In this document: one piece after another, positions 25,093 through 33,401 of the stretch
Layout of the letters: each line of letters begins with the position of its first letter
How positions within the stretch are numbered: position 1 is the stretch's first letter
Assembly: GCF_900107455.1 (NCBI RefSeq)
Contig: NZ_FNQB01000006.1
Location: 1 to 64,000, forward strand
Reading direction: 5' to 3'
Source: Asanoa ishikariensis
GTDB lineage: Bacteria; Actinomycetota; Actinomycetes; Mycobacteriales; Micromonosporaceae
DNA length: 64,000 bases
Translations under genes and position numbers: made by a program
Notes under the pieces: model-generated
Database searches by the model: none
What the model saw: the letters and a program-made list of their open reading frames with translations, nothing else
What the model was told of the DNA's origin: nothing

Positions 25093-25215
25093 GACTCCCC
25101 CTGACTCGTGAATCGCCCTCCCACCGTAGCGGGAACGCGAGCCCGCCTTTGGCCCATCGCACCGTGATTTGCCCTGCGGGTCGGTGCGGTCCGGCCGCGC
25201 GGTACCGTTCCCCGC

Positions 25216-25551
25216 GTGATGGCCGACTCTGACACCGAGAAGCTGCCCATCCGGATGCTCCACGACCGCGTGCTCGTCAAGCTTGACGGTGCCGAGGGCG
25301 AGCGCCGTTCGACTGCCGGCATCGTGATTCCGGCCACCGCGTCCATGGGCCGGCGGCTGGCATGGGCGACGGCGGTGGGCGTCGGCCCGCACGTGCGCTC
25401 GATCGTGATCGGCGACCGGGTGCTCTTCGACCCCGAGGACCGCTCCGAGGTCGAGTTGCAGGGCCGCGAATACGTGCTGCTCCGCGAGCGCGACGTGCAC
25501 GCCGTGGCCGCACAGCGGGTGGAGGACGGCTCCACCGGGCTTTACCTGTAG
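25216..25551 (+). CDS. GroES-like (Cpn10) co-chaperone paralogue
   Basis: 111 residues, GTG at 25216 or ATG at 25219. The Cpn10 barrel is recognisable: LPIRMLHDRVLVKLD, RRSTAGIVIPATA, ATAVGVGPHVRSIVIGDRVLFDPEDRSEVELQGREYVLLRERDVHAV. Compared with canonical GroES, the mobile-loop region is RRSTAGIVIPATASMGRRLAWA and the C-terminus has a short extension (QRVEDGSTGLYL). It is encoded alone, 9 kb from groEL, and may cap GroEL as a variant lid or act elsewhere. It ends 10 nt inside the convergent PrsW gene. Confidence 0.82.
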   Translation: MMADSDTEKLPIRMLHDRVLVKLDGAEGERRSTAGIVIPATASMGRRLAWATAVGVGPHVRSIVIGDRVLFDPEDRSEVELQGREYVLLRERDVHAVAAQRVEDGSTGLYL

Positions 25552-26900
25552 GTCGGACCCCAGTAAGGCGGCCCGTAATACGGCACCGGCGGCGCCAGCA
25601 CCACCGGGATCGGCACCACCGGGTCCTCCGGCGCGGGCAGCGGTCGCTGGACCCCGTCCGGGAACATCACCTGGTAGCCGGCGCCGTCCCAGATGGCCGG
25701 CGGCACCTGCGGGTCACGACCGACGAACGCCTGGCGGTGCGCCGAGATCTCGGCCAGCAGCCGCTGCTCGTCCTCGGCGGCGCGGGCCAGGTCGGCGGGG
25801 CGGCTGTCGAGGCCGCGGTCCAGCCCGTCGCGCAGCAGCGCGAGCCGGGTCGCGGCGAACTGGAACTCGCGCATCGCCTTGAGCCCGGGTGGGCCGGCCA
25901 CCCGGCGGGCCCACTGCCGGGCCGAGTGCCGGCGGGCCAGCGAGCCGAGTGCGGCCACCTCGGGTGGGCTGAGCCAGCCGGCCCGCACGTAGCCGGGCAG
26001 CGCCCGCTCGGTGAGCCGACCCTCCCAGCCGCGCAGCCAGATGGTCAGGCCGACCACGGCGAAGAACACCGGCACCATCACCGCGATGTAGCCGTACAGC
26101 AGGATCAGGCCCTCGCCGGTGGCCTGGGCCAGCGTCGGCACCAGGTTCCAGGTGCCGTGCAGCATCATCGCGACCAACAGGCCGGCCAGCGGGGCGCAGA
26201 TGCGCACCCAGCGGTCGGCGGAGCGCGCCGCGATGCCCAGCCCGATGCCGGTCATCGCGGTGAACAGCGGGTGGGCGAAGCCGCTCAGGAAGATCCGGAC
26301 GATGAAGGTCAGGATCAGCAACTGCGCGCCGGACGCCGGGCCGTACTGCTCCGCGCCCGCGGCGTAGCCGTGGCCGCCGAGGTAGAGGATGTTCTCCACC
26401 ATCGCGAAGCCGACCGCGGACAGCCCGCAGTAGACGATGCCGTCAGTGATGCCGGAGAACTCCCGCCGGAACAGCACCAGGATCAGCAGCGGGCCGAGGG
26501 CCTTCATCGTCTCTTCGATGAACGGCGCCACCAGCACGGCGACCAGGCTGTCGGGCAGGTCGAGCGCGGCGAACAGGTGCACCGCTCCGGTGTTGACGCC
26601 GTAGGAGGCCAGGGTCGCGACGAACGCGCCCCAGGCGAACGCGACGGCGAGCAGCAGGGCCGGCTCGGGCTCGTAGCGGTCGAGCCAGAGGAAGCAGGCC
26701 ACCAGCACGGGCACGGGCAGGATCGCCGCGGCCAGCCCGATCACGGTGGCCTGGACGCCGATGTTCCAGCCCAGCACGATCGACATGGCGATGGCGCAGA
26801 GGGCGATGAAGCCGATCACGCCGAACAGCACGCCGACCCGCCAGCCGCGGCCACCGCGCTTCACGGGCCCGGCCACGGGCGTGATCATGGGCGCCGTCAT
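25542..26900 (-). CDS. PrsW-family intramembrane metalloprotease
   Basis: 452 residues from MTAPMITPVAG (26898-26900). About eight membrane segments occur in the first 300 residues. PrsW active-site motifs are visible: APFIEETMKALGPL (EExxK), GFAMVENILYLGG (ENxxY), FLSGFAHPLFTAMTGIG (His) and MMLHGTWN (His). The prototype PrsW starts proteolysis of an anti-sigma factor after envelope stress; here the C-terminal ~150 residues are a soluble, Arg/Ala-rich domain ending in a Pro/Tyr-rich tail (PVPYYGPPYWGPTYR). No anti-sigma factor lies next to it. Confidence 0.9.
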   Translation of the reverse strand: MTAPMITPVAGPVKRGGRGWRVGVLFGVIGFIALCAIAMSIVLGWNIGVQATVIGLAAAILPVPVLVACFLWLDRYEPEPALLLAVAFAWGAFVATLASYGVNTGAVHLFAALDLPDSLVAVLVAPFIEETMKALGPLLILVLFRREFSGITDGIVYCGLSAVGFAMVENILYLGGHGYAAGAEQYGPASGAQLLILTFIVRIFLSGFAHPLFTAMTGIGLGIAARSADRWVRICAPLAGLLVAMMLHGTWNLVPTLAQATGEGLILLYGYIAVMVPVFFAVVGLTIWLRGWEGRLTERALPGYVRAGWLSPPEVAALGSLARRHSARQWARRVAGPPGLKAMREFQFAATRLALLRDGLDRGLDSRPADLARAAEDEQRLLAEISAHRQAFVGRDPQVPPAIWDGAGYQVMFPDGVQRPLPAPEDPVVPIPVVLAPPVPYYGPPYWGPTYR

Positions 26901-26957
26901 GGAGACAGCGTAGCGACGCTGCCCACGCGGCCGTCGATCACGAGCGAGAATGGTCGG

Positions 26958-27599
26958 GTGAGGGATCTTGCGAGTGCCTGGCGGTCCGCCGCCCGGGGCG
27001 CCGGCGCGACCGCCGACGACCATGCCGTCGACGCCGAGGGCTCCGCGCTGTTGGCCCGCTGGGCCGAGCCGCACCGGCACTATCACACGCTGGAGCACCT
27101 GGCGACCGTGCTCTCCATCGTGGACGAGGAGGCCGACCGGGCCGAGCAGCCCGACCTGGTGCGCCTGGCCGCGTGGTTCCACGACGCCGTATACGACCCG
27201 CACACGCCCGGTGACGGCAACGAGCGGGCCTCCGCCGAGCTAGCGGTGGTCTCGCTGGTCAGCCTGGGCGTGCCCACCCCCGCGATCGACGCGGTACGCC
27301 GACTCGTGCTGCTCACCGCCGGCCACGCGGTGCAGGTCGGTGACGCCGACGGCGCGCTGCTCTGCGACGCGGACCTGGCCGTGCTGGCCAGCCACCCGGC
27401 GGCCTACGACGCGTACGCCGCGGCCGTCCGGAGCGAGTACGAGTTCGTGCCCGACGCCGAGTTCCGCGCCGGCCGGGCGGCGATCCTGCGCCGGCTGCTG
27501 GAGCTACCCGCGCTCTACCGCGACCCTGACCTGGCGGAGCGCTGGACCGAGCCGGCCCGCGCCAACCTCATCCGTGAGCTGGGCGCCCTGGACCATTGA
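26958..27599 (+). CDS. HD-domain predicted metal-dependent phosphohydrolase
   Basis: 213 residues from the GTG at 26958 (VRDLASAWRSAARG). The HD-type ligands appear in HRHYHTLEHL (His cluster) and WFHDAVYDP (His-Asp). The C-terminal part contains LCDADLAVLASHPAAYDAYAAAVRSEYEFV. This layout ('YHTxxH...FHDxVYD') defines a conserved bacterial family of unknown substrate. It is divergent from prsW with a 57-nt gap, and its last 32 nt overlap the convergent DUF4031 gene. Confidence 0.8.
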   Translation: MRDLASAWRSAARGAGATADDHAVDAEGSALLARWAEPHRHYHTLEHLATVLSIVDEEADRAEQPDLVRLAAWFHDAVYDPHTPGDGNERASAELAVVSLVSLGVPTPAIDAVRRLVLLTAGHAVQVGDADGALLCDADLAVLASHPAAYDAYAAAVRSEYEFVPDAEFRAGRAAILRRLLELPALYRDPDLAERWTEPARANLIRELGALDH

Positions 27600-27852
27600 G
27601 GTGCTTGGGGCGCCGCAGGCCGGCGTCCCGCAGCACCCGCGCGATCTCCCGGCTCGGCACCACCGTCGCGCCCAGCCAGACCGCCATCGCGAACCGGTTG
27701 GCCGGCAGGTCGTAGTGGTCGCGGTCGAACGCCCGCGGCGGCGAGCCGAGCATCTCGGCGAAGACGTGCAGTTCGGCGTACGAGACGTCGCTGACCAGGT
27801 GTGACCAGAGTCGCCCACGGTGGGGCCACGCGGGCGGATCGAGATAGACCAC
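27568..27852 (-). CDS. DUF4031 protein
   Basis: 94 residues, GTG start (27850-27852). Opening MVYLDPPAWPHRGRLWSHLVSD, then FAEMLGSPPRAFDRDHYDLP and GATVVPSREIARVLRDAGLRRP, identify the actinobacterial/proteobacterial DUF4031 family; conserved Asp/His/Arg residues hint at an enzyme but no activity is known. It is divergent from the FAD oxidase gene across 23 nt and overlaps the convergent HD-domain gene by 32 nt. Confidence 0.8.
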   Translation of the reverse strand: MVYLDPPAWPHRGRLWSHLVSDVSYAELHVFAEMLGSPPRAFDRDHYDLPANRFAMAVWLGATVVPSREIARVLRDAGLRRPKHLNGPGRPAHG

Positions 27853-27875
27853 GAGAGAAGGCTAACGTCGCGGGT

Positions 27876-29270
27876 ATGGCTGACCTCGTGACGCGGTTGA
27901 GTGCGGTGCTGCCCGACGGCGCTGTGCTGACCGACCCCGATCTGCTCCGGGTGCACCAGCGCGACGAGGCCGATCTGGTGCCGTACGGGATGCCGGCCGT
28001 GGTGGTCCGGCCCCGGAGCACCGCCGAGGTGGTCGCGGTGGTCAAGGTGGCCGCCGAGGCCGGTGTGCCGGTCGTGCCGCAGGGCGCCCGCACCGGCCTG
28101 GCCGGAGCCGCCAACGCGATCGACGGCGCGGTCGTGCTCTCCACGGTGGCGATGGACCGGATCGTCGAGATCGACCCGGTCAACCGGTACGCCGTGGTGC
28201 AGCCCGGTGTCGTCAACGCCGCGCTGGCCGCCGCCGTCGCCGCCGAGGGCCTGCGCTACCCGCCGGACCCGGGCTCCTGGGAGTCGTCGACGATCGGCGG
28301 CAACGTGGCCACCAACGCGGGCGGCATGTGTTGCGTGAAATACGGCGTCACCGCCGAGTACGTGCTGGGCCTCGAGGTCGTGCTGGCCTCCGGCGAGGTC
28401 CTGCGCACGGGCCGGCGTACCGCCAAGGGTGTCGCCGGTTATGACCTGACCAAGCTGTTCGTCGGCTCGGAGGGCACCCTCGGAGTGATCACGGAGGTCG
28501 TGGTGGGGCTGCGCCCGGCGGCCGACACCTCCCTGACGTTGATCGCGCTCTTCCCGACCACCGCCGCGGCCGGTGCCGCCGTCGCCGCCATCTCCTCCGG
28601 CGGCTTCGCGCCGAGCCTGCTGGAGCTGCTTGACCAGACCCACCTGAAGGCGATCGAGGCGCTGCGGCCGATGGGCCTGCGCACCGACGCCCGGGCGCTG
28701 CTGCTGGCCGCCGTCGACACCGGGAGCCGGGCGGCCCAGGACCTGGCCGAGCTCGAGGCGGTCTGCGCGGCGGCCGGCGCGCTGGAGGTGTTCGCCGCGA
28801 CGGACGAGGTCGAGGCGGCCGAGCTCCTGCGGGCCCGCCGGCTGGCACACCCGGCGATGGAGAAGTTCGCCGCCGACACGTACCCGGAGGGCAGCGGCGG
28901 GATCATCGTCGACGACATCGCCGTGCCCCGGACCGCGCTGGCCGCGATGCTCGACGGCATCGAGAAGATCGCCGCCGAGTACGCGCTGCCGATCGGCGTC
29001 GTCGGTCACGCCGGCGACGGCAACCTGCACCCCAACATCGTCGTCGACCGGCTCGACCCGGACTCGGTCGCCCGCGGCCGGGGAGCCTTCGACGAGATCA
29101 TGCGGCTCGGCCTCGGCCTGGGCGGCACCTGCACCGGCGAGCACGGCGTCGGCCTGCTGAAGAAGGACTGGCTGGCGCAGGAGATCGGCCCGGTCGGCAT
29201 CGCCGTGCACCGGGCCATCAAGGCCGCCCTCGACCCGACCGGGCTGCTGAACCCGGGCAAGGTGGTCTAG
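27876..29270 (+). CDS. FAD-binding oxidase, GlcD/D-lactate dehydrogenase type
   Basis: 464 residues from the ATG at 27876; TAACGT 7 nt before it suggests a leaderless transcript. PCMH/VAO fold: VVVRPRSTAEVVAVVKVAAE, VPQGARTGLAGAANAIDGAVVLS, and the FAD loop STIGGNVATNAGGMCCVKYGVT. The C-terminal cap carries the conserved GHAGDGNLHPNIVVD and CTGEHGVGLLKKDWL. Oxidises a 2-hydroxyacid such as glycolate or D-lactate. No glcE/glcF partner follows, so it resembles single-subunit D-lactate or D-2-hydroxyglutarate dehydrogenases. Its TAG stop and that of glpD share one CTAG. Confidence 0.9.
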   Translation: MADLVTRLSAVLPDGAVLTDPDLLRVHQRDEADLVPYGMPAVVVRPRSTAEVVAVVKVAAEAGVPVVPQGARTGLAGAANAIDGAVVLSTVAMDRIVEIDPVNRYAVVQPGVVNAALAAAVAAEGLRYPPDPGSWESSTIGGNVATNAGGMCCVKYGVTAEYVLGLEVVLASGEVLRTGRRTAKGVAGYDLTKLFVGSEGTLGVITEVVVGLRPAADTSLTLIALFPTTAAAGAAVAAISSGGFAPSLLELLDQTHLKAIEALRPMGLRTDARALLLAAVDTGSRAAQDLAELEAVCAAAGALEVFAATDEVEAAELLRARRLAHPAMEKFAADTYPEGSGGIIVDDIAVPRTALAAMLDGIEKIAAEYALPIGVVGHAGDGNLHPNIVVDRLDPDSVARGRGAFDEIMRLGLGLGGTCTGEHGVGLLKKDWLAQEIGPVGIAVHRAIKAALDPTGLLNPGKVV

Positions 29271-31075
29271 AGCGCTGCGCTGGTCGGTATCTCCAGGCCC
29301 CGGTCGGCGGCCAGGCCGCGGACGTCGGCCGCGCCCATCCGGGCCGCGTCGGCGGTGGCGTCGTCGGGCATCCGCTGGGACTCGCGCTCGGCCTCGACCC
29401 GGGCGAGGTAGTGCTCGACCTCGCGAGCACGAACCGCCTGGTCCCAGCCGAGCACCCCGCCCATCACCTCGGCCGCGTGCCGCGCCGACTCGCTGCCGCG
29501 GTGCGTGGTCTCGAACGAGATCCGAGTGCGCCGGGTGAGCACGTCGTCGAGGTGCAGTGCGCCTTCCGCGTACGCCGCGTAGGCCACCTCGGCCGCCAGG
29601 TATTCCGGGGCGCCGGCCAATGGCGCCGCCAGCGTCGGGTCGGCCTCGACCAGCGCGAGCAGCTCGCCGGTCAACGTGCCGTAGCGCTCCAGCAGGTGCT
29701 CGATCACGCCGGCCGGCACGCCCCGGCGCCGGGCCAGGTCGGCCCGGTCACGCCAGGTGGCCGCGAAGCCGTCGGCGCCGAGCAGTGGCAGTTCGGCGGT
29801 GGTCGACCGTTGACCGCCGCCGAGGCGCCGGACCGCGCGGTCCACCACGTCGGCGGCCATCACCCGGTACGTCGTGTACTTGCCGCCGGCGACCAGCAGC
29901 AGGCCCAGCATCGGCTCGATCACCGCGTGTTCGCGGGACAGCTTCGAGGTGGCGTCGGCCTCGCCGGACAGCAGCGGGCGCAGGCCGGCGTACACGCCCT
30001 CGATGTCCTCGGTCGACAGCGGCCGGGCCAACCAGGGGTTGACCTGGTCGAGGATGTACTGGATGTCGCGGGCCGACGCGGCCGGGTGGGACCGGTCGAG
30101 CTCCCAGTCGGTGTCGGTCGTGCCGATGATCCAGTGACCGCCCCACGGGATCACGAAGAGCACCGAGGTCGGCGTGCGCAGGATCAGGCCCGCCTCGCCG
30201 GTGATCGCGCTGCGCGGGACCACCAGGTGCACGCCCTTGGACGCCCTCACCCGGAAACCGGGGCGGACGCCGACGTCGCCGAGCATCCGCGACATGTCGT
30301 CGCTCCACACGCCCGTGGCGGCGATCACCGTGCGGGCGCGTACCTCGAACTCGGCGTCGGGGTCTCCGGGTCGCGCCTCCATGTCCCGGACCCGGACGCC
30401 GACCACCTCGCGGGCCTGGCGCAGGAAGCCGACCGCGCGGGCACTGGTCACCATCGAGGCGCCCATGCTGGCGGCGGTGCGGGCGAGCGTGACGACCAGC
30501 CGGGCGTCGTCGACCTGGCCGTCGAAGTAGCGGATGGCGCCGGTGGTCACGTCTCCCCGGAGGCTCGGGAACAGCCGCCGGGCGCCCTCGCGGGTCAGGT
30601 GCTTGTGCAGCGGCATGCCCCGGCCGTGCCCGAAGACGCCCGCGAACACGTCGTACGCCGCGACGCCCATGCCGTAGTAGCCCCGCCGGAAGGCCCGCCC
30701 GGGCAGGCCACCCGCCTGGAGCGGCACCAGGATCGGCACCGGGCGCACCAGGTGCGGCGCGAGCCGGGTGGCGAGCAGGCCACGCTCGGTGAGCGCCTCG
30801 TGCACCAGGTGGAACTCGAGCTGCTCCAGGTAGCGCAGGCCGCCGTGGATGAGCTTGCTCGACCGGCTCGAGGTGCCGGCGGCGTAGTCGCGAGCCTCGA
30901 TGAGGGCGACCTTGAGGCCACGGGACGCGGCGTCCAGAGCGGCGCCGGCGCCGGTCACGCCACCGCCGACGACCAGCACGTCGAACCGCTCGCTGCGCAG
31001 TCGGCGCAGGTCGTCGGCTCGCCGGGTCGCGGAGAGGTGGCTGGCGGCGAAACGGGATATCGCGGGGTCACGCAC
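29267..31075 (-). CDS. glpD: Aerobic glycerol-3-phosphate dehydrogenase GlpD
   Basis: Membrane-associated flavoenzyme that oxidises sn-glycerol-3-phosphate to dihydroxyacetone phosphate and feeds the quinone pool. 602 residues from the GTG at 31073-31075 (VRDPAISRFAAS). The FAD motif VVGGGVTGAGAALDAASRG is near residue 30, then GTSSRSSKLIHGGLRYLEQ. The substrate region WGGHWIIGTTDTDW and EDIEGVYAGLRPLL, followed by the C-terminal DAO_C domain, match GlpD. The frame remains open far upstream, but that stretch is antisense to the protease gene. No glpK or glpF is nearby. It is divergent from the S8 fusion gene, 39 nt apart. Confidence 0.95.
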   Translation of the reverse strand: MRDPAISRFAASHLSATRRADDLRRLRSERFDVLVVGGGVTGAGAALDAASRGLKVALIEARDYAAGTSSRSSKLIHGGLRYLEQLEFHLVHEALTERGLLATRLAPHLVRPVPILVPLQAGGLPGRAFRRGYYGMGVAAYDVFAGVFGHGRGMPLHKHLTREGARRLFPSLRGDVTTGAIRYFDGQVDDARLVVTLARTAASMGASMVTSARAVGFLRQAREVVGVRVRDMEARPGDPDAEFEVRARTVIAATGVWSDDMSRMLGDVGVRPGFRVRASKGVHLVVPRSAITGEAGLILRTPTSVLFVIPWGGHWIIGTTDTDWELDRSHPAASARDIQYILDQVNPWLARPLSTEDIEGVYAGLRPLLSGEADATSKLSREHAVIEPMLGLLLVAGGKYTTYRVMAADVVDRAVRRLGGGQRSTTAELPLLGADGFAATWRDRADLARRRGVPAGVIEHLLERYGTLTGELLALVEADPTLAAPLAGAPEYLAAEVAYAAYAEGALHLDDVLTRRTRISFETTHRGSESARHAAEVMGGVLGWDQAVRAREVEHYLARVEAERESQRMPDDATADAARMGAADVRGLAADRGLEIPTSAAL

Positions 31076-31114
31076 GGCTCCACGGTAACCCCGGCCGACC
31101 CTATGCTGGCGCCC

Positions 31115-33391
31115 ATGGTCTTTCCGGCGGTCGCGCAACGGCCCGCGCCGCCGCGCTGGCTCGGTGTGGTCGCGGCGATCATGGCCGGCTGTTGGGTCGT
31201 CCTGGGCACCGTGGTCAGCCAGAGCCTGGGCTACCTGGCCGACCAGTTCGCGCTCCTGACCGCCGTGTCGCTCCCGGGCTGGCGGTGGCCCGCTGTCGGC
31301 CTGCTGGGTTTCCTGGTGATCTGCGTGCCGGCCCTGCTCACGGGCGTGCTGGCGACCGGTCCGGCGCTTCGGGCCACCGGCCGGGCCTGGTTCACCGCCG
31401 CCGTGGTGCTTGCCGTGCTGACCTCGGCGCGCGCCGTTCCGCTGGCCCAGCACGAGCTCTACCTGGCCGTCCTGGCTGCGCTGGCCGCGGTCGGTGCGCT
31501 GGTGGTCGGCCGGCCCGCCCGCCTGTGGCCACCGCCACTCGCCGCGGCCGGCGGGGTCCTGTTGCTGCTCCCCTGGTTGTGGCTGGGCGCGCTCGGCGGG
31601 GTGCTGGAGACCGTGCTCGCCGTGGTCGCCGCGGCATGTGTGGGGTGGCTCGCGGCAGCGGTGCTCGGTCCGGCGTTCTGGGCACCGATGGCCGGTTGGA
31701 GTCGGGCCCGGACGATCTGGGTCGGCGGACCTCGGGCGGGCGTCGCGCTGGCGCTGCTCGGCGCCGGAGTCGGGCAGAGCGGCCCACACCTGCTGGTGCT
31801 GCTCGGCCTGCCGATGGTCGGGATGGCGCTCGCGGCGCTGCGGCCCTCGGGCGGTTCTGCCGTTGCCTGGCTGGTCGGGTTCGGTGTGGTCGGTCCGCTG
31901 GCGTTCACCGATCCCGAAGAGGTCTCGGTGCTGCTGCTCGGGCGCGACGTGCCGTTCTGGGCCTTTGTCGCCGCCGTTTGCGCGCTCTTCGCCGGGGTGC
32001 TGCTGGCGCTGGGTTTTGGACTGCCGCGTCTTCGTCTTAGGCGCGGGGTCGCTGCCGGGCTGGCGGGTCTGCTTGTGCTGGGCGGCGCCGCGGTCTATTT
32101 CGGGCCAGGGCAACCCGGTTTCGCCGGTGAGCGGCTGTTCGTCGTGCTCTCCAGCCAGGCCGACCTGTCCGGATTGCCGGGCGGCACCGGTCAGGCCGCA
32201 CTGACCGCTCGCACGACCGAGGTCTACCGCCGGCTGGTCGCGCACGCCGACCGCACCCAGGCCGACCTGCGCGGCGACCTCTCCCGGTGGCGTTTGTCCT
32301 ATACGCCGTACTACCTGGTCAACGGGATCGAGGTGCACGGCGGCGGTCCGGGGTTGCGGGCGCTGTTGTCCCGTCGCTCCGACGTCGACCGGGTGTTGCT
32401 CGACCAGCGGCTGCGCCCGCTGCCCGCGCGGGCGCTGGCCCTGAGCACTGCCGGCGTGCCCGCGCCGACCGGGCCGCAGTGGAACCTCACCCAGATCGGT
32501 GCGCCGGCCGCCTGGGCCACGGGTGCGACCGGGCAGGGCATCGTGATCGGAAGCTCCGACTCGGGGGTCGACGGCACGCATCCGGCGCTGGCGCCCGGCT
32601 TCCGGGGCGGCGACGACTCGTGGTTCGACCCTTGGTCCAACACCTCCGTGCCGACCGACACCGGCGTGCACGGCACGCACACGCTCGGCAGCGCGGTCGG
32701 GCGCGACGGCATCGGGGTGGCGCCGGGCGCGCAGTGGGTCGGCTGCGTCAACCTGGCCCGCAACATGGGCAACCCGGCCCACTACCTGGACTGCCTCCAG
32801 TTCATGCTGGCGCCGTTCCCGGCCGGCGGCGACCCGTTCACCGCCGGACGGCCCGGGCGGGCGCCGCAGGTGCTGACCAACTCCTGGGGTTGTCCATCGG
32901 TCGAGGGCTGCGACCGGCGATCGTTGGAGCCGGCGCTCGCCGCGTTGTCCGCCGCCGGCGTGTTCGTGGTCGTGGCGGCCGGCAACACCGGGCCTTTCTG
33001 CGGTTCGGTGGCCGACCCACCCGCCACCTACCCCTCGGTGCTGACGGTGGGCGGGGTCGACTCCGCGGGCACGCTGGCCCCGTCGTCCAGCCGCGGGCCG
33101 GCACCCGGCGGCGTCGACAAGCCGGACGTGGTCGCGCCCGGCGTCGACGTGGTGTCCGCGCTGCCCGGTGGCCGATACGGCGCGCTGACCGGCACCTCGA
33201 TGGCCGCGCCGCACGTCGCCGGCGTGGTCGCGCTGCTGTGGTCGGCCAACCCCGCTCTGATCGGCGACGTCGCGCGGACCCGTTCACTGTTGCTCGGTAC
33301 CGCCGGGTCGCCGGCTCCTGGCGAGCGGTCGTGCCCCTCCCAGGCCGGCGGCCTGGTCGACGCGGCAGCGGCCGTGCGCGCGGCCAGGTAG
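31115..33391 (+). CDS. Polytopic membrane protein fused to an S8 (subtilisin) serine protease
   Basis: 758 residues from the ATG at 31115; a second ATG is at 31103, and TATGCT (31102-31107) would be the -10 of a leaderless mRNA. Residues ~15-330 carry about ten hydrophobic helices (WLGVVAAIMAGCWVVLG, LLGFLVICVPALLTGVLA and others). After ~110 linking residues comes a subtilisin domain with an intact triad: Asp482 (SSDSGVDG), His519 (GVHGTHTLGS), Ser695 (LTGTSMAAPHVAG); the oxyanion Asn is in VVAAGNTGP. The protease should face outside, tethered by the membrane part. There is no obvious propeptide or secretion signal other than the helices. Substrate unknown. Confidence 0.88.
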   Translation: MVFPAVAQRPAPPRWLGVVAAIMAGCWVVLGTVVSQSLGYLADQFALLTAVSLPGWRWPAVGLLGFLVICVPALLTGVLATGPALRATGRAWFTAAVVLAVLTSARAVPLAQHELYLAVLAALAAVGALVVGRPARLWPPPLAAAGGVLLLLPWLWLGALGGVLETVLAVVAAACVGWLAAAVLGPAFWAPMAGWSRARTIWVGGPRAGVALALLGAGVGQSGPHLLVLLGLPMVGMALAALRPSGGSAVAWLVGFGVVGPLAFTDPEEVSVLLLGRDVPFWAFVAAVCALFAGVLLALGFGLPRLRLRRGVAAGLAGLLVLGGAAVYFGPGQPGFAGERLFVVLSSQADLSGLPGGTGQAALTARTTEVYRRLVAHADRTQADLRGDLSRWRLSYTPYYLVNGIEVHGGGPGLRALLSRRSDVDRVLLDQRLRPLPARALALSTAGVPAPTGPQWNLTQIGAPAAWATGATGQGIVIGSSDSGVDGTHPALAPGFRGGDDSWFDPWSNTSVPTDTGVHGTHTLGSAVGRDGIGVAPGAQWVGCVNLARNMGNPAHYLDCLQFMLAPFPAGGDPFTAGRPGRAPQVLTNSWGCPSVEGCDRRSLEPALAALSAAGVFVVVAAGNTGPFCGSVADPPATYPSVLTVGGVDSAGTLAPSSSRGPAPGGVDKPDVVAPGVDVVSALPGGRYGALTGTSMAAPHVAGVVALLWSANPALIGDVARTRSLLLGTAGSPAPGERSCPSQAGGLVDAAAAVRAAR

Positions 33392-33401
33392 CCTCCCGCT
33401 C

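Noticed and set aside
29411..31100. Very long open frames on the strand opposite glpD (and opposite the S8 fusion on the minus strand)
   Set aside because: They are antisense shadows caused by high GC; their translations are Arg/Gly/Val/His-rich with no domains, while the opposite strand encodes clear enzymes.
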